Notes: generated by a model from the sequence alone, not told the origin. 64,000 bases of DNA from Haladaptatus salinisoli (GCF_020614375.1 NZ_CP085328.1:310001-374000), one strand, 5' to 3'; numbered from the stretch's first letter, positions 23,865-33,948 are shown. Translations and numbers: made by a program.

Positions 23865-24249
23865 GTTGAGACCGAGTATCTCGATGCATGAGACTGAGTG
23901 GATCGAAGTTCACTTGGCGCTCTCAAAGAGGAGGTTCGAACCATCGCAAAAGTTTGGTTCGAGCATGACGCTCACAAGTCAGTCGAGCGCTTTGTTTCTG
24001 ACCTTCCGCTAACAATTTCGAGTTTTTTTATCGGTTCAGAAGTTGCGACCGCTGCGCTCAATGCATAATGGTGATCAACTAAGACTCTTTACTTCGAGAT
24101 TATCACTAAAAGTACGCTCTATTGCTCAGACCAGATGGGTTCCGACGGCTGGCAGCTAAGAACAAACATATTCAGTGCTACTGAAGCCAATTCATGGATA
24201 AACGATTGATTAAGCCCGATACGACGACCGACGGTCGACAGTCGGAACG
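23865..24249. other. Intergenic region, no gene seen
   Basis: About 385 bp with low coding signal. One palindromic 10-mer (GGTTCGAACC, near 23933) stands out. Probably debris. Confidence 0.4.
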
Positions 24250-24468
24250 CCGAACACTCACCTCCAGAACGCCATCGGTGGAATCGAGACGACCAAAGCA
24301 TTCGCAAACGAAGTCCACGAGCGCTCACAGCTGGCGATGACTTCACGTGCCTATTGGCGGGGGGATTAGAAGGCTGCGAAAATTAAAGAGGTCTTCAACC
24401 TAGCTCGGACGCTCGTAACGAACGCTGTGATGCTCACGGTCATCCCTTTCATCTCTCTTAGTCAGTGA
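24250..24468 (+). pseudogene. Fragment of an ABC exporter membrane domain
   Basis: One frame reads THLQNAIGGIETTKAFANEV, HERSQLAMTSRAYWRGD, a stop, then KAAKIKEVFNLARTLVTNAV and MLTVIPFISLSQ. GIETTKAFANE followed by SRAYW is typical of the cytoplasmic loop of ABC exporter permeases (GIETVKAFTNE and similar). No ATPase domain and no start remain, and there is an in-frame TAG. Confidence 0.6.
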
Positions 24469-24639
24469 TGTTCGTCTGGTGTGTCGATTAGTGCCGATGT
24501 ATGACAAACCAGCACTGGCAAATGCTACTGTTCTAGTTGACCTAAATTAATATCATCGCATGTATTAACATGATCAAATTGGTACAAACCAGCGAGATCC
24601 AAGCTAGGACTGAATGGCGTCCAGCACCCGTTGTCAAAC

Positions 24640-25145
24640 GTACGATTCGAGCTGGTGATAATCGTCCGGATTTTAGAGCAGTTATGTCGCTCCATCGTCC
24701 AGGGATGGCTAAGAGTTTCAAAATAACTTACCCGCAATTCGAAAGAGTCGGTGGGCACTCGTACGCGAATTGGTAATATTGAACTGTTCGTCCAAATGCA
24801 GAGCACGAGTGGAAGACTTCATTCTATAGCGGTGTAGCCAACGTTTACAGATGGTTCACGTAGTATTTGTGTGACTTTAGATTGTTCCGCACAATCGAAT
24901 TTCGATGACCGACCCGAGCGTTCCTTATTTCGAGCTGCGTCGTAGATTGGCTCTTCCTTAAGGTGGAGAAGTCAATTATAAATGGTCTTCCTAGGGAGTC
25001 CCGTACAACTTGGCTAAGTCCGTCTGAGAAACGCTTTGTTTGTGGGCGATCGCGATCATGAGCTACTTCGTTGGGTGCACGTCGTCCACTGCATCAGGTA
25101 CATCCCGGAGTTCAGAAGTTGAGATGTTCTCCAAGAGGGGCATCA
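24640..25145 (-). pseudogene. Decayed IS630-like transposase
   Basis: Across shifting frames the minus strand gives ENISTSELRDVPDAVDDVHP, LMIAIAHKQSVSQTDLAKLY, KTIYN-stop-LLHLKEEPIYDAA, RNKERSGRSSKFDCAEQSK and VTQILREPSVNVGYTAIE. The order (helix-turn-helix, IYNWL, RSGRxSK linker, VGY) matches the N-terminus of haloarchaeal IS630-type transposases. Several stops and at least one frameshift show long decay. Faint similarity may continue towards 24570. Confidence 0.55.
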
Positions 25146-25215
25146 CGGAATACGATGAGAATCTTGAGTAAATAATTTTGGGACAACGAAAGACCTCCAC
25201 CTCTCGAACAGTGGT

Positions 25216-25923
25216 TTAGATGCTAAGATATCTTTGACGAAGGGTATCATCCTCGTGGAGGCGCTCACTCGTGACTTCTTCGACGATGCGCCCCTCGTCG
25301 AGGATGTAGTGACGATCAGCGACCGCAAGCGCAACCGCCACGTTCTGTTCGACAAGTAGTACTGTAATGCCCTGTTCAGCATTAATATTCTCGATGATGG
25401 ATTCGATACGCCGGACGATGTACGGTGCAAGACCCTCACAGGGTTCGTCGAGGAGCATCATCCGTGGGTTGGTGACAAGACTCCGGGCAATTGCGAGCAT
25501 TTGCTGTTCACCGCCGCTCATATTTTTCGCCTGCCGGTTTTCCATTTTGTTCAATTCGGGAAATTGTTCCAACACTGGTTCAAGAGGAAGCGGGTTCGAA
25601 GCGTAGTTGGCCGCAAGCTCGAGGTTTTCGATGACAGTTAATTCCCGAAAGCAGCGTCGTCCTTCCGGAACGAAGCTAAGTCCCAGTTTAGATATCTCGT
25701 AGTTACGTCGTTCAAGTAAATTCTGTCCATCGAATAGGATTGAACCGCCGCTGACATTTGGTTCATCAGCCCCCACGATGGAGCGCATCGTCGTCGTCTT
25801 TCCGGCTCCGTTACGTCCAAGCAGTGAAACGATTTCGTCTTCTTCGACGACTAGATCGATCCCAAAGAGAATCTGACCTGTTTCGTAGCCAGCCGTGAGA
25901 TTTCGAAGTTCCAGTAACGTCAT
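25216..25923 (-). CDS. livF: LIV-type ABC transporter ATPase LivF
   Basis: 235 residues. Walker A is SLLGRNGAGKTTTMRSIVGA, the signature NMSGGEQQMLAIARSLV, Walker B RMMLLDEPCEGLAP. The short form without the extra LivG loop marks it as LivF. It powers uptake with LivG, H, M and J and is the last gene of the operon. The ATG overlaps the livG stop (ATGA). Substrates of this family range from branched-chain amino acids to urea and aromatic acids; the genes nearby favour an organic acid. Confidence 0.9.
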   Translation of the reverse strand: MTLLELRNLTAGYETGQILFGIDLVVEEDEIVSLLGRNGAGKTTTMRSIVGADEPNVSGGSILFDGQNLLERRNYEISKLGLSFVPEGRRCFRELTVIENLELAANYASNPLPLEPVLEQFPELNKMENRQAKNMSGGEQQMLAIARSLVTNPRMMLLDEPCEGLAPYIVRRIESIIENINAEQGITVLLVEQNVAVALAVADRHYILDEGRIVEEVTSERLHEDDTLRQRYLSI

Positions 25924-26723
25924 AGCTCCTCCTTCATACCGCCTAAGTACGCATTCTGAACGTCCTCGTTCCCCTGTATTTCATCGGGAGAACCGGTGGC
26001 GATGATGGCTCCCTGGTTAAGAACCGAGATTCGATCGCTCATTGAGAGGACGATGTTCATGTCGTGTTCGATGAGCAATACTGTGAGGTCAAGTTCCGAT
26101 TGGAGCGAGGCGATGAGATCCGCCGTCGCCTGTGTTTCGTTCGGCCCCATCCCACTGGTCGGTTCGTCGAGCAGAAGAACGTTTGGCTCAGTTGCGAGCG
26201 CCATCGCGATACCGAGCCGTCGCTGGTCCCCGTGCGATAGGTTCCTCGCCTTTTCCTTGTGAAGATCCTCGAGATTGACGCGTTCGAGGGTAGAGTAGGC
26301 TTTATCCTCGCAGAGCCGTTCGCCATCCCGGAATAGATCGAGCCGGAATGTACCGGTTCGAGTAGTTTGGGCGACGACGCGAATGTTCTCAAGGACCGTG
26401 AGGTCGTTGAACAGCTGATTAGACTGGAACGATCGCGCGAGTCCTAAGTGTGGGCGTCGCTCCTGTTGGAGATTGGTGATATCTCGTCCTTCAAGCCAGA
26501 CCGACCCTTCACTTGGGGCAAGAACGTGGGTGATCAGGTTGAACAACGTCGTTTTCCCGGCCCCGTTTGGACCGATGATAGCATGCAGTTCTCCGGGCTC
26601 AACGGCGAGGTTGACCTCGTCAACGGCAGTTACACCGCCAAACCGGCGAGTGAGACTGACCGTTCCAAGAACTGCGTCGCGTGGGTTGAGTTTAGCCGTG
26701 GTGTCGATGGTGGTATTTGTCAT
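25920..26723 (-). CDS. livG: LIV-type ABC transporter ATPase LivG
   Basis: 267 residues from ATG 26723, overlapping the livM stop by one base. Walker A is AIIGPNGAGKTTLFNLITHV. The extra LivG segment holds HLGLARSFQSNQLFNDLTVL. The signature is NLSHGDQRRLGIAMALA, so the canonical LSGGQ is LSHGD, which is usual for LivG. Walker B is NVLLLDEPTSGMGP. The partner ATPase is LivF. Confidence 0.9.
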   Translation of the reverse strand: MTNTTIDTTAKLNPRDAVLGTVSLTRRFGGVTAVDEVNLAVEPGELHAIIGPNGAGKTTLFNLITHVLAPSEGSVWLEGRDITNLQQERRPHLGLARSFQSNQLFNDLTVLENIRVVAQTTRTGTFRLDLFRDGERLCEDKAYSTLERVNLEDLHKEKARNLSHGDQRRLGIAMALATEPNVLLLDEPTSGMGPNETQATADLIASLQSELDLTVLLIEHDMNIVLSMSDRISVLNQGAIIATGSPDEIQGNEDVQNAYLGGMKEEL

Positions 26724-27835
26724 TAGTGACTCCTGAGCCAGTTGTACGCTGATTCGATAACGCTCTTTGTCAGCCCCCACAACCCCTCACGTGGTGAGAC
26801 GAGAACCGCGATGACGAAAAGTAACCCAAGTAAGAATTGCCAGTAATCCAACAAACCTGAAAGTTCAACGCTTACGACCGAGAATTCCGCTAGCGGTAAG
26901 TAGAGCGTCTCAAAATTGGTAAGATAATCCTCGGCAAATAGCCACATAAACACGCCTGCGAGAGGTCCAAAAAAGTAGTTTGCACCTCCGAGAACGGTCA
27001 TTAGTATGGCATCACCACTAGTCTGAACGGAGAGTAACGACAGCGATGCACCTTGGTTGTTAATCTCGATGAGTGCACCTGCAAGACTGGCGAATACTCC
27101 ACTGAGTGTGAACGCCCACACTTTGTACCGCCGTGTATTCATCCCCATCGCCAGCGCAAGTTCCTCATTTTCGCGGATCGCGACCAACGATCGGCCGAAT
27201 GGCGATCGGACGATCTGCCAGAGTGCGAGCATACTGACGAGGAAGACGAGCCCGACCACGTAGTACCAGCTGACGGAAAATCCACTGAGGTTCACGAGCA
27301 CTTGGCCTCGGTAGGTCTGGATGAAAGCAGGGAGCGTCTCCCCCGAAAGACCCTGTGCACCACCGGTGAGACCCATTGGATTGTAATTAGCGAGGAAATG
27401 AACGGCTTTCGCAAACGCGAGCGTCAGCATGGCGAAGTAAATCTCGCCTTTGCTGACGATGAGTCGTGCGATGAGATAGGCGATCACGCCAGCGCCGACG
27501 ATGGCAGCCGGCGCAGCGATGGCATACGGAGCACTGAACTTGGCGATACCAATGGCCACTCCGTAGGCACCGGCACCAAGGAAAATAGCGTGACCGAACG
27601 AGAGCATCCCCGTGTATCCCAACAGGAGATTGAACGAGGCGACGAATAGCATCCAGATGAGCATCGTGGTGGCGATCTGTCCGTAGCCCAGTAACAACGG
27701 ATGGCTCACCAACGGACGCAAAAGACCCACGATGAGAAAGAGTCCGATAGGAACCGAAAACCGTCGAATCGAAGATACGTCGAAGCCCTTTTCTGTTCGC
27801 TTGATCGTCTCGTTCGTCCGCGGTTCGTCAGTCAT
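26723..27835 (-). CDS. livM: LIV-type ABC permease LivM
   Basis: 370 residues from ATG 27835 (MTDEPRTNETIKRTEKGF), with a cytoplasmic leader of about 25 residues then nine or so membrane segments. Permease signatures include LLLGYTGMLSFGHAIFLGAG and the EAA-like loop GRSLVAIRENEELALAMGMN, followed by GVFASLAGALIEIN. An ORF extension to 27940 overlaps livH and is unlikely. The ATGA overlap with livH indicates translational coupling. Confidence 0.9.
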   Translation of the reverse strand: MTDEPRTNETIKRTEKGFDVSSIRRFSVPIGLFLIVGLLRPLVSHPLLLGYGQIATTMLIWMLFVASFNLLLGYTGMLSFGHAIFLGAGAYGVAIGIAKFSAPYAIAAPAAIVGAGVIAYLIARLIVSKGEIYFAMLTLAFAKAVHFLANYNPMGLTGGAQGLSGETLPAFIQTYRGQVLVNLSGFSVSWYYVVGLVFLVSMLALWQIVRSPFGRSLVAIRENEELALAMGMNTRRYKVWAFTLSGVFASLAGALIEINNQGASLSLLSVQTSGDAILMTVLGGANYFFGPLAGVFMWLFAEDYLTNFETLYLPLAEFSVVSVELSGLLDYWQFLLGLLFVIAVLVSPREGLWGLTKSVIESAYNWLRSH

Positions 27836-28860
27836 TCGAGGAATCCCTCCTGACCGAAGAGTCCACGTGGACGCACGAGTAGGACGACAATCATCACGAG
27901 ATACGGGACGAGGCCGTCGATACCGGGAACGGCGAGCCATTGGATTCCGGTCACAGTCGCCAAGGTTTGAAGGACGACTGGAGTTAGATACTGAGCCTCT
28001 CCGATGAGGAGTCCGGCGAAGACACTCCCAAATAGACTTCCTATGCCACCGACGGCAACGACGACGAACGCGAGGATGATGAAGTGTTCACCCATCCCGA
28101 GATCCATGCCGACCTCCGCTCCTCGAAGAACACCTCCGAGACCGGCAATAAATGATCCCAGGAAAAACATTGCCACGAACCGAATCGGCATATTGATACC
28201 GAGAAACTCCGCCATTTCTCGGTCTAGCACTCCCGCCCGAACCGAGAGACCGAACGACGTTCGTTCGATGAAGAGGTATACGGCGAAGACGGTGAGTGCA
28301 CCGACGAAAACGGTAAAAAGCCGGAAGCGTGCGACGGTCGTTACTCCGAGGTCCGCGCTCGCACTCAGTGCCCGTGGTAGTGGAACACCTTTCGGCCCGC
28401 CACCCCAAAGGGCCCGAATCAGCTCTGTGAACATCAACGAGAGACCGAACGTGGCCAAAAGGCCGACGAGAGGATCTTCATCGTAGACGAACTGCAACAC
28501 ACCCCGTTCGATGATGATACCAACGAATCCGATGACGATGGGGGCGATGACGAGAGCAACCCAGAATGATAACCCTATTTGAGTCATGATTTCGAAGGTG
28601 ACGTACGCCCCGAGCATCACTAATGCTCCGTGTGCGAAGTTGACGATTCCGAGGAGGCCGAGGATTATCGACAATCCCAACGCAATGAGTACGAGAATCA
28701 TCCCGTAAACGAGACCGCCGATGGCTTGGTCGACGAACAGTCCGGGATGGTCGACGAGTGATAGTACGAGAAGCCCTCCGACGAAGACGTTGGCAGCTAC
28801 TCCGAGAGGAGAGACTTCGAGTCCGTACAAACGCTGACCGTTGAGCAATCTACGGTTCAT
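27832..28860 (-). CDS. livH: LIV-type ABC permease LivH
   Basis: 342 residues with about eight membrane segments. Typical LivH motifs are LGLSIILGLLGIVNFAHGAL near residue 65 and AEFLGINMPIRFVAMFFLGS with AGLGGVLRGAEVG in the EAA-loop region. The N-terminus is longer than usual by about 30 residues. It forms the channel with LivM. It starts 18 bp after the binding-protein gene. Confidence 0.9.
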   Translation of the reverse strand: MNRRLLNGQRLYGLEVSPLGVAANVFVGGLLVLSLVDHPGLFVDQAIGGLVYGMILVLIALGLSIILGLLGIVNFAHGALVMLGAYVTFEIMTQIGLSFWVALVIAPIVIGFVGIIIERGVLQFVYDEDPLVGLLATFGLSLMFTELIRALWGGGPKGVPLPRALSASADLGVTTVARFRLFTVFVGALTVFAVYLFIERTSFGLSVRAGVLDREMAEFLGINMPIRFVAMFFLGSFIAGLGGVLRGAEVGMDLGMGEHFIILAFVVVAVGGIGSLFGSVFAGLLIGEAQYLTPVVLQTLATVTGIQWLAVPGIDGLVPYLVMIVVLLVRPRGLFGQEGFLE

Positions 28861-28878
28861 GATGAATCGAATACGGGA

Positions 28879-30138
28879 CTAGAATGAACATCCGGTCGCC
28901 TCACAGGCTCGTGCGAGTTTGTCTCCGGGCGTCGTCGATTTGATGTCAAACCAAAGCTTGTATGGATCGTCTTGCATCTTCTTGACTGACCGTCCGGTGA
29001 CAGTGTGTACTGGCTGAATAAGCTGATGGTCACAGGCGCGCCAGTAGCACTTCCCCGGCTGAAGATCGGCAGCGGAGCTGGAAACCTTGTGACCCTCTAG
29101 TTCCTTGCGGATCGCCTCTGCGTCTTTTGCACCTGCGCGAATAGCGGCCCGGACATGCTGGTCGAGTGACGTGTATCCCATATAGTGGCGGACAAAGGGA
29201 TCCGTCCCGCTTTTTTTCGTTATGCGTTTGTTGAATTTGTCGGTCCCTTTGACGCCCGCGTACCATCCCATCGGCGAGACATCGAGCGCGGCCGCCGCCT
29301 CCTTGTTGAGACCCCAAAGGACGAGATCTTCGAACTGATGGGCCATTATTTTCAAATCTTGGTGCATTCCCTTATTCATCAATTGTTTTATCGCCAATCG
29401 TGCGTCTAGACCGGGATTGATGAGGGCGACACCCGACGCATCGGAGTTGGCGACGTTGTTAAGGTACTGCGTGAAGTCATCGGCGGGGAACGGAACGGCG
29501 TCTTTTCCGGCGACCGAGGCACCATTCTCTTCGAGGGCTTTCGTCAACACCTTTTGACCCGTGTGGCCCCATGTGTAATCCGAGTAGAGGAGATACCAGC
29601 TGTCGGCTTCTTTGGCCATCTCCGGCGCTGCTGCTTGAACCTGCATCGTGTTCGAGGAGTAAACGCTGTACATGTATTTCTTGCACGCGGATCCGGTAAG
29701 GGTGTCTGAAGCACCTGAGGCGATGTACGAGACGCTGTTGTCGGATGCCCATGTACCCATCTTCGTACAGACTGCGGAGGAGACGCCGCCCTGCACGAAG
29801 TCGACGTTATCCCTCGTTACGAGGCTCTTTATTCGCTTCAGTCCAGCGCTCGGATCCGTTTCGGTATCTCCTTGCACGAGGTTAATGCTGACGTCGAATT
29901 CAGATTCGAGATCTGATTTCGCCAGTTTTGCACCTGCGATTTCAGCCTGACCCCACCCAGCGAACGGGCCACTGAGCGGCCCCATAACGCCGACGGTGAA
30001 CGACGATGGGCCGTCGGCTCCCCCGCCGTTGGAACCGCCGTTCGAGAAATTCCCGGAACAGCCCGCGAGCCCAGCGATACCTATCGTACCTGCCGCTCCG
30101 ATACGCTTGAGGACGTGTCGTCTGCTAGTATGCCGCAT
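28879..30138 (-). CDS. livJ: LIV-type substrate-binding lipoprotein
   Basis: 419 residues from ATG 30138. The signal (HTSRRHVLKRIGAAG then IGIAGLAGCSGN) combines a twin-arginine motif and a lipobox Cys, as usual for haloarchaeal binding proteins, so the mature protein is membrane-anchored outside the cell. The core is a periplasmic-binding type 1 fold (FTVGVMGPLSGPFAGWGQAE, LLYSDYTWGHTGQKVL). The C-terminus has several cysteines (GKCYWRACD, ARACEATGCSF). It leads the operon and is divergent from the fatty-acid-type operon at 30285 across 146 bp. Confidence 0.9.
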   Translation of the reverse strand: MRHTSRRHVLKRIGAAGTIGIAGLAGCSGNFSNGGSNGGGADGPSSFTVGVMGPLSGPFAGWGQAEIAGAKLAKSDLESEFDVSINLVQGDTETDPSAGLKRIKSLVTRDNVDFVQGGVSSAVCTKMGTWASDNSVSYIASGASDTLTGSACKKYMYSVYSSNTMQVQAAAPEMAKEADSWYLLYSDYTWGHTGQKVLTKALEENGASVAGKDAVPFPADDFTQYLNNVANSDASGVALINPGLDARLAIKQLMNKGMHQDLKIMAHQFEDLVLWGLNKEAAAALDVSPMGWYAGVKGTDKFNKRITKKSGTDPFVRHYMGYTSLDQHVRAAIRAGAKDAEAIRKELEGHKVSSSAADLQPGKCYWRACDHQLIQPVHTVTGRSVKKMQDDPYKLWFDIKSTTPGDKLARACEATGCSF

Positions 30139-30284
30139 CCTACCGGTTAACGGGATGAGGTGAAATATATATCTTACGGAGTAGCTATAAGTCTGATGAC
30201 ATTCGTTGCAAGAAGAGGCGTCTTCGCGGAAACAAACTGCTCTAACCACAATGTTCAAAAGTACCGTGAACAATCTCTTGAATG

Positions 30285-32234
30285 ATGTTACCGGAGACCA
30301 TAGACCGTGTCACCGTCCTCGGTGCCGGAAGCATGGGGCACGGAATCGCAGAAGTATCGGCCATGGCTGGGTACGAAGTAGTGTTACGCGACATCGAGGA
30401 GGAGCTAGTCCAAGACGGATACGAGAAGATCGAGTGGTCACTCGGGAAACTCGAAGAGAAGGGACGACTCGACGAAGATGCCGAGACGATCCTCGATCGG
30501 GTGTCGACGTCGGTCAACCTCGAAGAGTCCGTTTCCGACGCGGATCTGGTCATTGAGGCCGTTCCCGAACAGCTAGAGATCAAAGAAGACACGTTATCGA
30601 CGGTCGACAAGCACGCGCCCGACCACGCGATTCTCGCGTCGAACACCTCGAGCCTCTCGATCTCGGACATCGCCTCGGCGACCGATCGGCCGGAGCAGGT
30701 CGTCGGGTTACACTTCTTCAACCCTCCGGTAAAGATGGATCTCGTCGAGGTGATCTACGGCGAAGCGACGACCGACGAGACGGCCGAACTCGCCTACGAG
30801 TGGGTCGAGTCGGTCGACAAGACGCCGATCTACGTCCGCAAGGACGTCCACGGATTCGTCGTCAACACCGTCCTCGTTCCCTTCATGGAGGAGGCGGGGT
30901 GGATGCTCTCGAACGGCGAGACGACGGTTCGCGAAGCCGACGCGACGATGGTCTACGAGCGGGGCTACCCAATGGGCCCGTTCGAACTCAATGACTTCGG
31001 CGGCATCGATATCGCCTACCACTTCCGCGATGAGTCCGATCAGCCCGTCCCGCCAATCATCAAGGAGAAAGTCGATAATAAGGATCTCGGTAAGAAGAGC
31101 GGAAAGGGGTTCTACGATTACGAGGACGGTAACGGCGTCGACTACGAGCCGGAGGATGCCGGTGGCTACGATGCGCTCCGCACTGAGGCGGTGATGATCA
31201 ACAATGCCGCCTGGCTCGTCGGTAACGATGTCGCGACGCCCGAAGAGATCGATATCGGTCTCCGGCTTGGTGGCAGCTTCCCCGAGGGGATGTGCAGGCG
31301 CGGCGACCGTATCGGCCTCGACGTCGTCCTCGAGAAACTCGAATCGTTGCACGAGGAGTACGGCGAGAAGCGCTACGAGCCCGCCAACTACCTCGTCGAA
31401 CTCGTCGAGGAGGGCTTTACCGGTGATGACGCTGGAAAGGGCTTCTTCGACTACCGCGTCGATCCACCTTACCACTATCTCGAATGGGAGCTCAACGACG
31501 ACGGCGTCCTCAGTATTACCCTCGACCGCCAGGAGCGGATGAACTCGATGTCCGAGGACATGTTCATGGAAATCGATCGGCTCCTGACCGACGTTAAGGT
31601 CGACGAGGTCTCGTGCGTCGTTTTCACCGGCGCTGGCGAACGCGCGTTCAGTTCCGGCGCCGACATCACCGGCTTCACCGCTGGCGAACCCGCGGAGATC
31701 ATGGATGTCGACGAGATGTTCCAGACCGTCTACGAGTTCCCTCGACCGACGGTTGCGAAGATCGACGGCTTCTGCCTGGGAGCCGGCCTCGAACTCGCCC
31801 TCGCATGCGATATCCGCGTGGCGACCGAGGACTCGACGATTGGGACGCCGGAGACGACCCTTGGCGTGATTCCCGGCGGCGGTGCCACTCAGCGTCTCGT
31901 CCGCCTCATCGGTGAGGCCAGGACAAAGGAGATGGTGTACAGAGGGATGCAGTTCGATGCCGAACGGGCCGAGGAGTGGGGCGTCGTCAACTATGCCGTC
32001 CCCGACGAGGAGTTCAAGGATCTCGTTGGCGAGATCGTCGACGACTTGGTCTCGGGGCCGCCGGTCGCACTCAAGGCTGCCAAGCGGGTCATTCAGGACG
32101 GCCAAGAAGCCAGTCTCGAGGCCGCTCTCGCGATGGAGAAGCAATCGTTCGCCGTGCTGGCGACGACCGACGATATGCTCGAGGGTGTGACGGCGTTCAG
32201 ACAGAACCGCGAACCACAGTTCGAGGGTGAGTAA
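30285..32234 (+). CDS. 3-hydroxyacyl-CoA dehydrogenase / enoyl-CoA hydratase fusion
   Basis: 649 residues. Residues 1-290 are the NAD-binding hydroxyacyl-CoA dehydrogenase: Rossmann VTVLGAGSMGHGIAEVSAMA, SNTSSLSISDIA, and catalytic GLHFFNPPVKMDLVEVI. A second dehydrogenase C-domain-like segment follows to about 390. Residues 400-649 are a crotonase: ERAFSSGADITGFTAGEPA, FCLGAGLELALACDIRV, GVIPGGGATQRLVRLIGEA with the two catalytic Glu regions. It performs hydration and oxidation in beta-oxidation or in a side-chain shortening route. ATG 30282 is also possible. It heads a four-gene operon with close spacing. Confidence 0.93.
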   Translation: MLPETIDRVTVLGAGSMGHGIAEVSAMAGYEVVLRDIEEELVQDGYEKIEWSLGKLEEKGRLDEDAETILDRVSTSVNLEESVSDADLVIEAVPEQLEIKEDTLSTVDKHAPDHAILASNTSSLSISDIASATDRPEQVVGLHFFNPPVKMDLVEVIYGEATTDETAELAYEWVESVDKTPIYVRKDVHGFVVNTVLVPFMEEAGWMLSNGETTVREADATMVYERGYPMGPFELNDFGGIDIAYHFRDESDQPVPPIIKEKVDNKDLGKKSGKGFYDYEDGNGVDYEPEDAGGYDALRTEAVMINNAAWLVGNDVATPEEIDIGLRLGGSFPEGMCRRGDRIGLDVVLEKLESLHEEYGEKRYEPANYLVELVEEGFTGDDAGKGFFDYRVDPPYHYLEWELNDDGVLSITLDRQERMNSMSEDMFMEIDRLLTDVKVDEVSCVVFTGAGERAFSSGADITGFTAGEPAEIMDVDEMFQTVYEFPRPTVAKIDGFCLGAGLELALACDIRVATEDSTIGTPETTLGVIPGGGATQRLVRLIGEARTKEMVYRGMQFDAERAEEWGVVNYAVPDEEFKDLVGEIVDDLVSGPPVALKAAKRVIQDGQEASLEAALAMEKQSFAVLATTDDMLEGVTAFRQNREPQFEGE

Positions 32235-32236
32235 TC

Positions 32237-33436
32237 GTGCCTGCAACGACGCGTAACGTTGCAATCGTCGGCGGCGGCACCACGGAGTGGGGCGAGCGCG
32301 ACGCGACGTGGAAGGATCTCGCCCAGGAAGGTGGAAAAGCGACGTTCGACGGCGCTCCCGGCGTTGGTCCCGAGGATATCGAGGGACTGTTCGTCGGAAC
32401 CGTCCAGCCCGAGCGGTTCTCCTACCAGTCTCACGTTGCACCAATGGTAGCCGAACTACTCGGGATCGAAGTCACTGAGATGACCGCCCGTACCGAACTG
32501 GCCTGTGCTAGCGGCCAAGCCGCGTTGCGCTACGCCTGGCTCGCAATCGCAGCCGGTCAGCTCGACACCGCGCTCGTGCTCGGTGTCGAGAAGATGAACC
32601 TCGGCCGCGACTATGTGCCGGAGATGCAGTCGTCGATGGCCAACGTGCTCGATCGGGAATTCGACGGCGTCAACGGACTCTCCGCCCCGCCGTTCTTTGC
32701 GTGGTACGCCCAGCGCCACATGCACGAATACGGGACGACCCGCAATCAATTGTCGCTGGTCGCGGCGAAGAACAAGAGCAACGCCGCCAAGACCGACTTC
32801 GCCCAGTTCCGCTCCGAGATTGACCCCGAGGAGATCACCGAGTCGGCTGAGATCGCGCCGCCGCTTCACCTTTACGACTGCAGCGGTATCACCGACGGTG
32901 CGGCGGGTGTGATCATGATGAGTGAGGAGAAAACCCGGGAAGTCACCGATACCGCGGCCTGGATCACCGGTAGCGGCCAATCGTCGATGGCGGGCAACTC
33001 GATCAACAACTTGCCGTCGTTCAGCGGCTGGCCCCAAGCCCGCAAGGCCTCACAGAACGCCTACGAGCAGGCTGGAATCGAGGATCCGCTCGAGGAAATA
33101 GATGTCGCCGAGATCCACGACTGCTTCTCGATCAGCGAAATCATCGAATACGAGGAACTCGGCTTTGCCGAACGCGGCGAAGGCGGCCAATTCATCGAGG
33201 ACGGCCGCAGCTATATCGATGGCGACGTCGCGGTCAATCCCCGGGGCGGCTTGCTCGGCTGTGGTCACCCGCTGGGCGCGACTGGCGTCTCGCAAGCCCT
33301 CGAAATCACCCGGCAGTTCCAGGGCGAGGTGGAGCGTGAGCGACAGGTAGACGACCCGACGACTGGACTCATCCACAACCTGAGCGGCAGCGGCTCGGTT
33401 CACAGTGTGATGATCCTAAACAGTGATCCACGATGA
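32237..33436 (+). CDS. Thiolase (acetyl-CoA C-acyltransferase type)
   Basis: 399 residues from GTG 32237, two bases after the fusion gene. The nucleophile Cys sits in RTELACASGQAALRYAWLAI. The second catalytic Cys and His are in GGLLGCGHPLGATGVSQALE, with HNLSGSGSVHSVMIL at the end. This is the SCP2/archaeal thiolase type, which commonly needs a DUF35 partner, encoded next. It probably cleaves 3-ketoacyl-CoA from the upstream dehydrogenase. Confidence 0.92.
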   Translation: MPATTRNVAIVGGGTTEWGERDATWKDLAQEGGKATFDGAPGVGPEDIEGLFVGTVQPERFSYQSHVAPMVAELLGIEVTEMTARTELACASGQAALRYAWLAIAAGQLDTALVLGVEKMNLGRDYVPEMQSSMANVLDREFDGVNGLSAPPFFAWYAQRHMHEYGTTRNQLSLVAAKNKSNAAKTDFAQFRSEIDPEEITESAEIAPPLHLYDCSGITDGAAGVIMMSEEKTREVTDTAAWITGSGQSSMAGNSINNLPSFSGWPQARKASQNAYEQAGIEDPLEEIDVAEIHDCFSISEIIEYEELGFAERGEGGQFIEDGRSYIDGDVAVNPRGGLLGCGHPLGATGVSQALEITRQFQGEVERERQVDDPTTGLIHNLSGSGSVHSVMILNSDPR

Positions 33437-33948
33437 CCGAAACAGACACCAGCGATTCCGACGACGGCGAGCGAGAACGCGTTTCAGTTCCCGACCGGAT
33501 CGAGTTCCCGCGACTGCTCGACTTCTACGAGCTCCAGACCGAAGACCAGACAAAGATTTACGAGTTCTACGACAACCTCCGTGACGGGCAGCTGACGACG
33601 ACGCAGTGTCGCGACTGCGACGAGATCTACTTCCCCCCCCGAATCGTCTGCCCCGGGTGTACGAGCGACGACCTCGAGTACGTCGACCTCCCCCACGAGG
33701 GCGAGCTGTTCGCCTTCTCCGAGGTTCGGGGCGGCCTCCCGCTGGGGCTACGCGAACACGACGTTCCCTACGTGGTGGCCGTCGTCGACCTCGGACCCGT
33801 CAAGCTCTCGGGACGCGTCGACGACGCCTCGTACGGCGACCTCGAAATCGGCGACCTAGTGTCGCTGAAGATCGTCGAGATCGACGGCCCGACGGACGAG
33901 AAACGCGTCTTCTACCGCTTCGAACCCGCGGACGGTGATTCGCGATGA
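33433..33948 (+). CDS. DUF35 zinc-ribbon/OB-fold thiolase partner
   Basis: 171 residues. An N-terminal helix (LRDGQLTTTQCRDC) leads into a rubredoxin-like zinc ribbon CRDCDEIYFPPRIVCPGCTS with four Cys. The OB fold follows (GELFAFSEVRGGLPLGLREH, LGPVKLSGRVDD, LEIGDLVSLKIVEID). Archaeal DUF35 proteins hold thiolases in complexes and can channel acyl-CoA. ATGA overlaps on both sides couple it to the thiolase and the ligase. Confidence 0.9.
   Translation: MTETDTSDSDDGERERVSVPDRIEFPRLLDFYELQTEDQTKIYEFYDNLRDGQLTTTQCRDCDEIYFPPRIVCPGCTSDDLEYVDLPHEGELFAFSEVRGGLPLGLREHDVPYVVAVVDLGPVKLSGRVDDASYGDLEIGDLVSLKIVEIDGPTDEKRVFYRFEPADGDSR

Noticed and set aside
24570-24776. 68-residue plus-strand ORF
   Set aside because: It lies over the decayed IS630-like transposase on the other strand and has no family motif.
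30708-32444. 578-residue minus-strand ORF
   Set aside because: Antisense shadow of the hydroxyacyl-CoA dehydrogenase/hydratase fusion; Arg/His-rich and without motifs.
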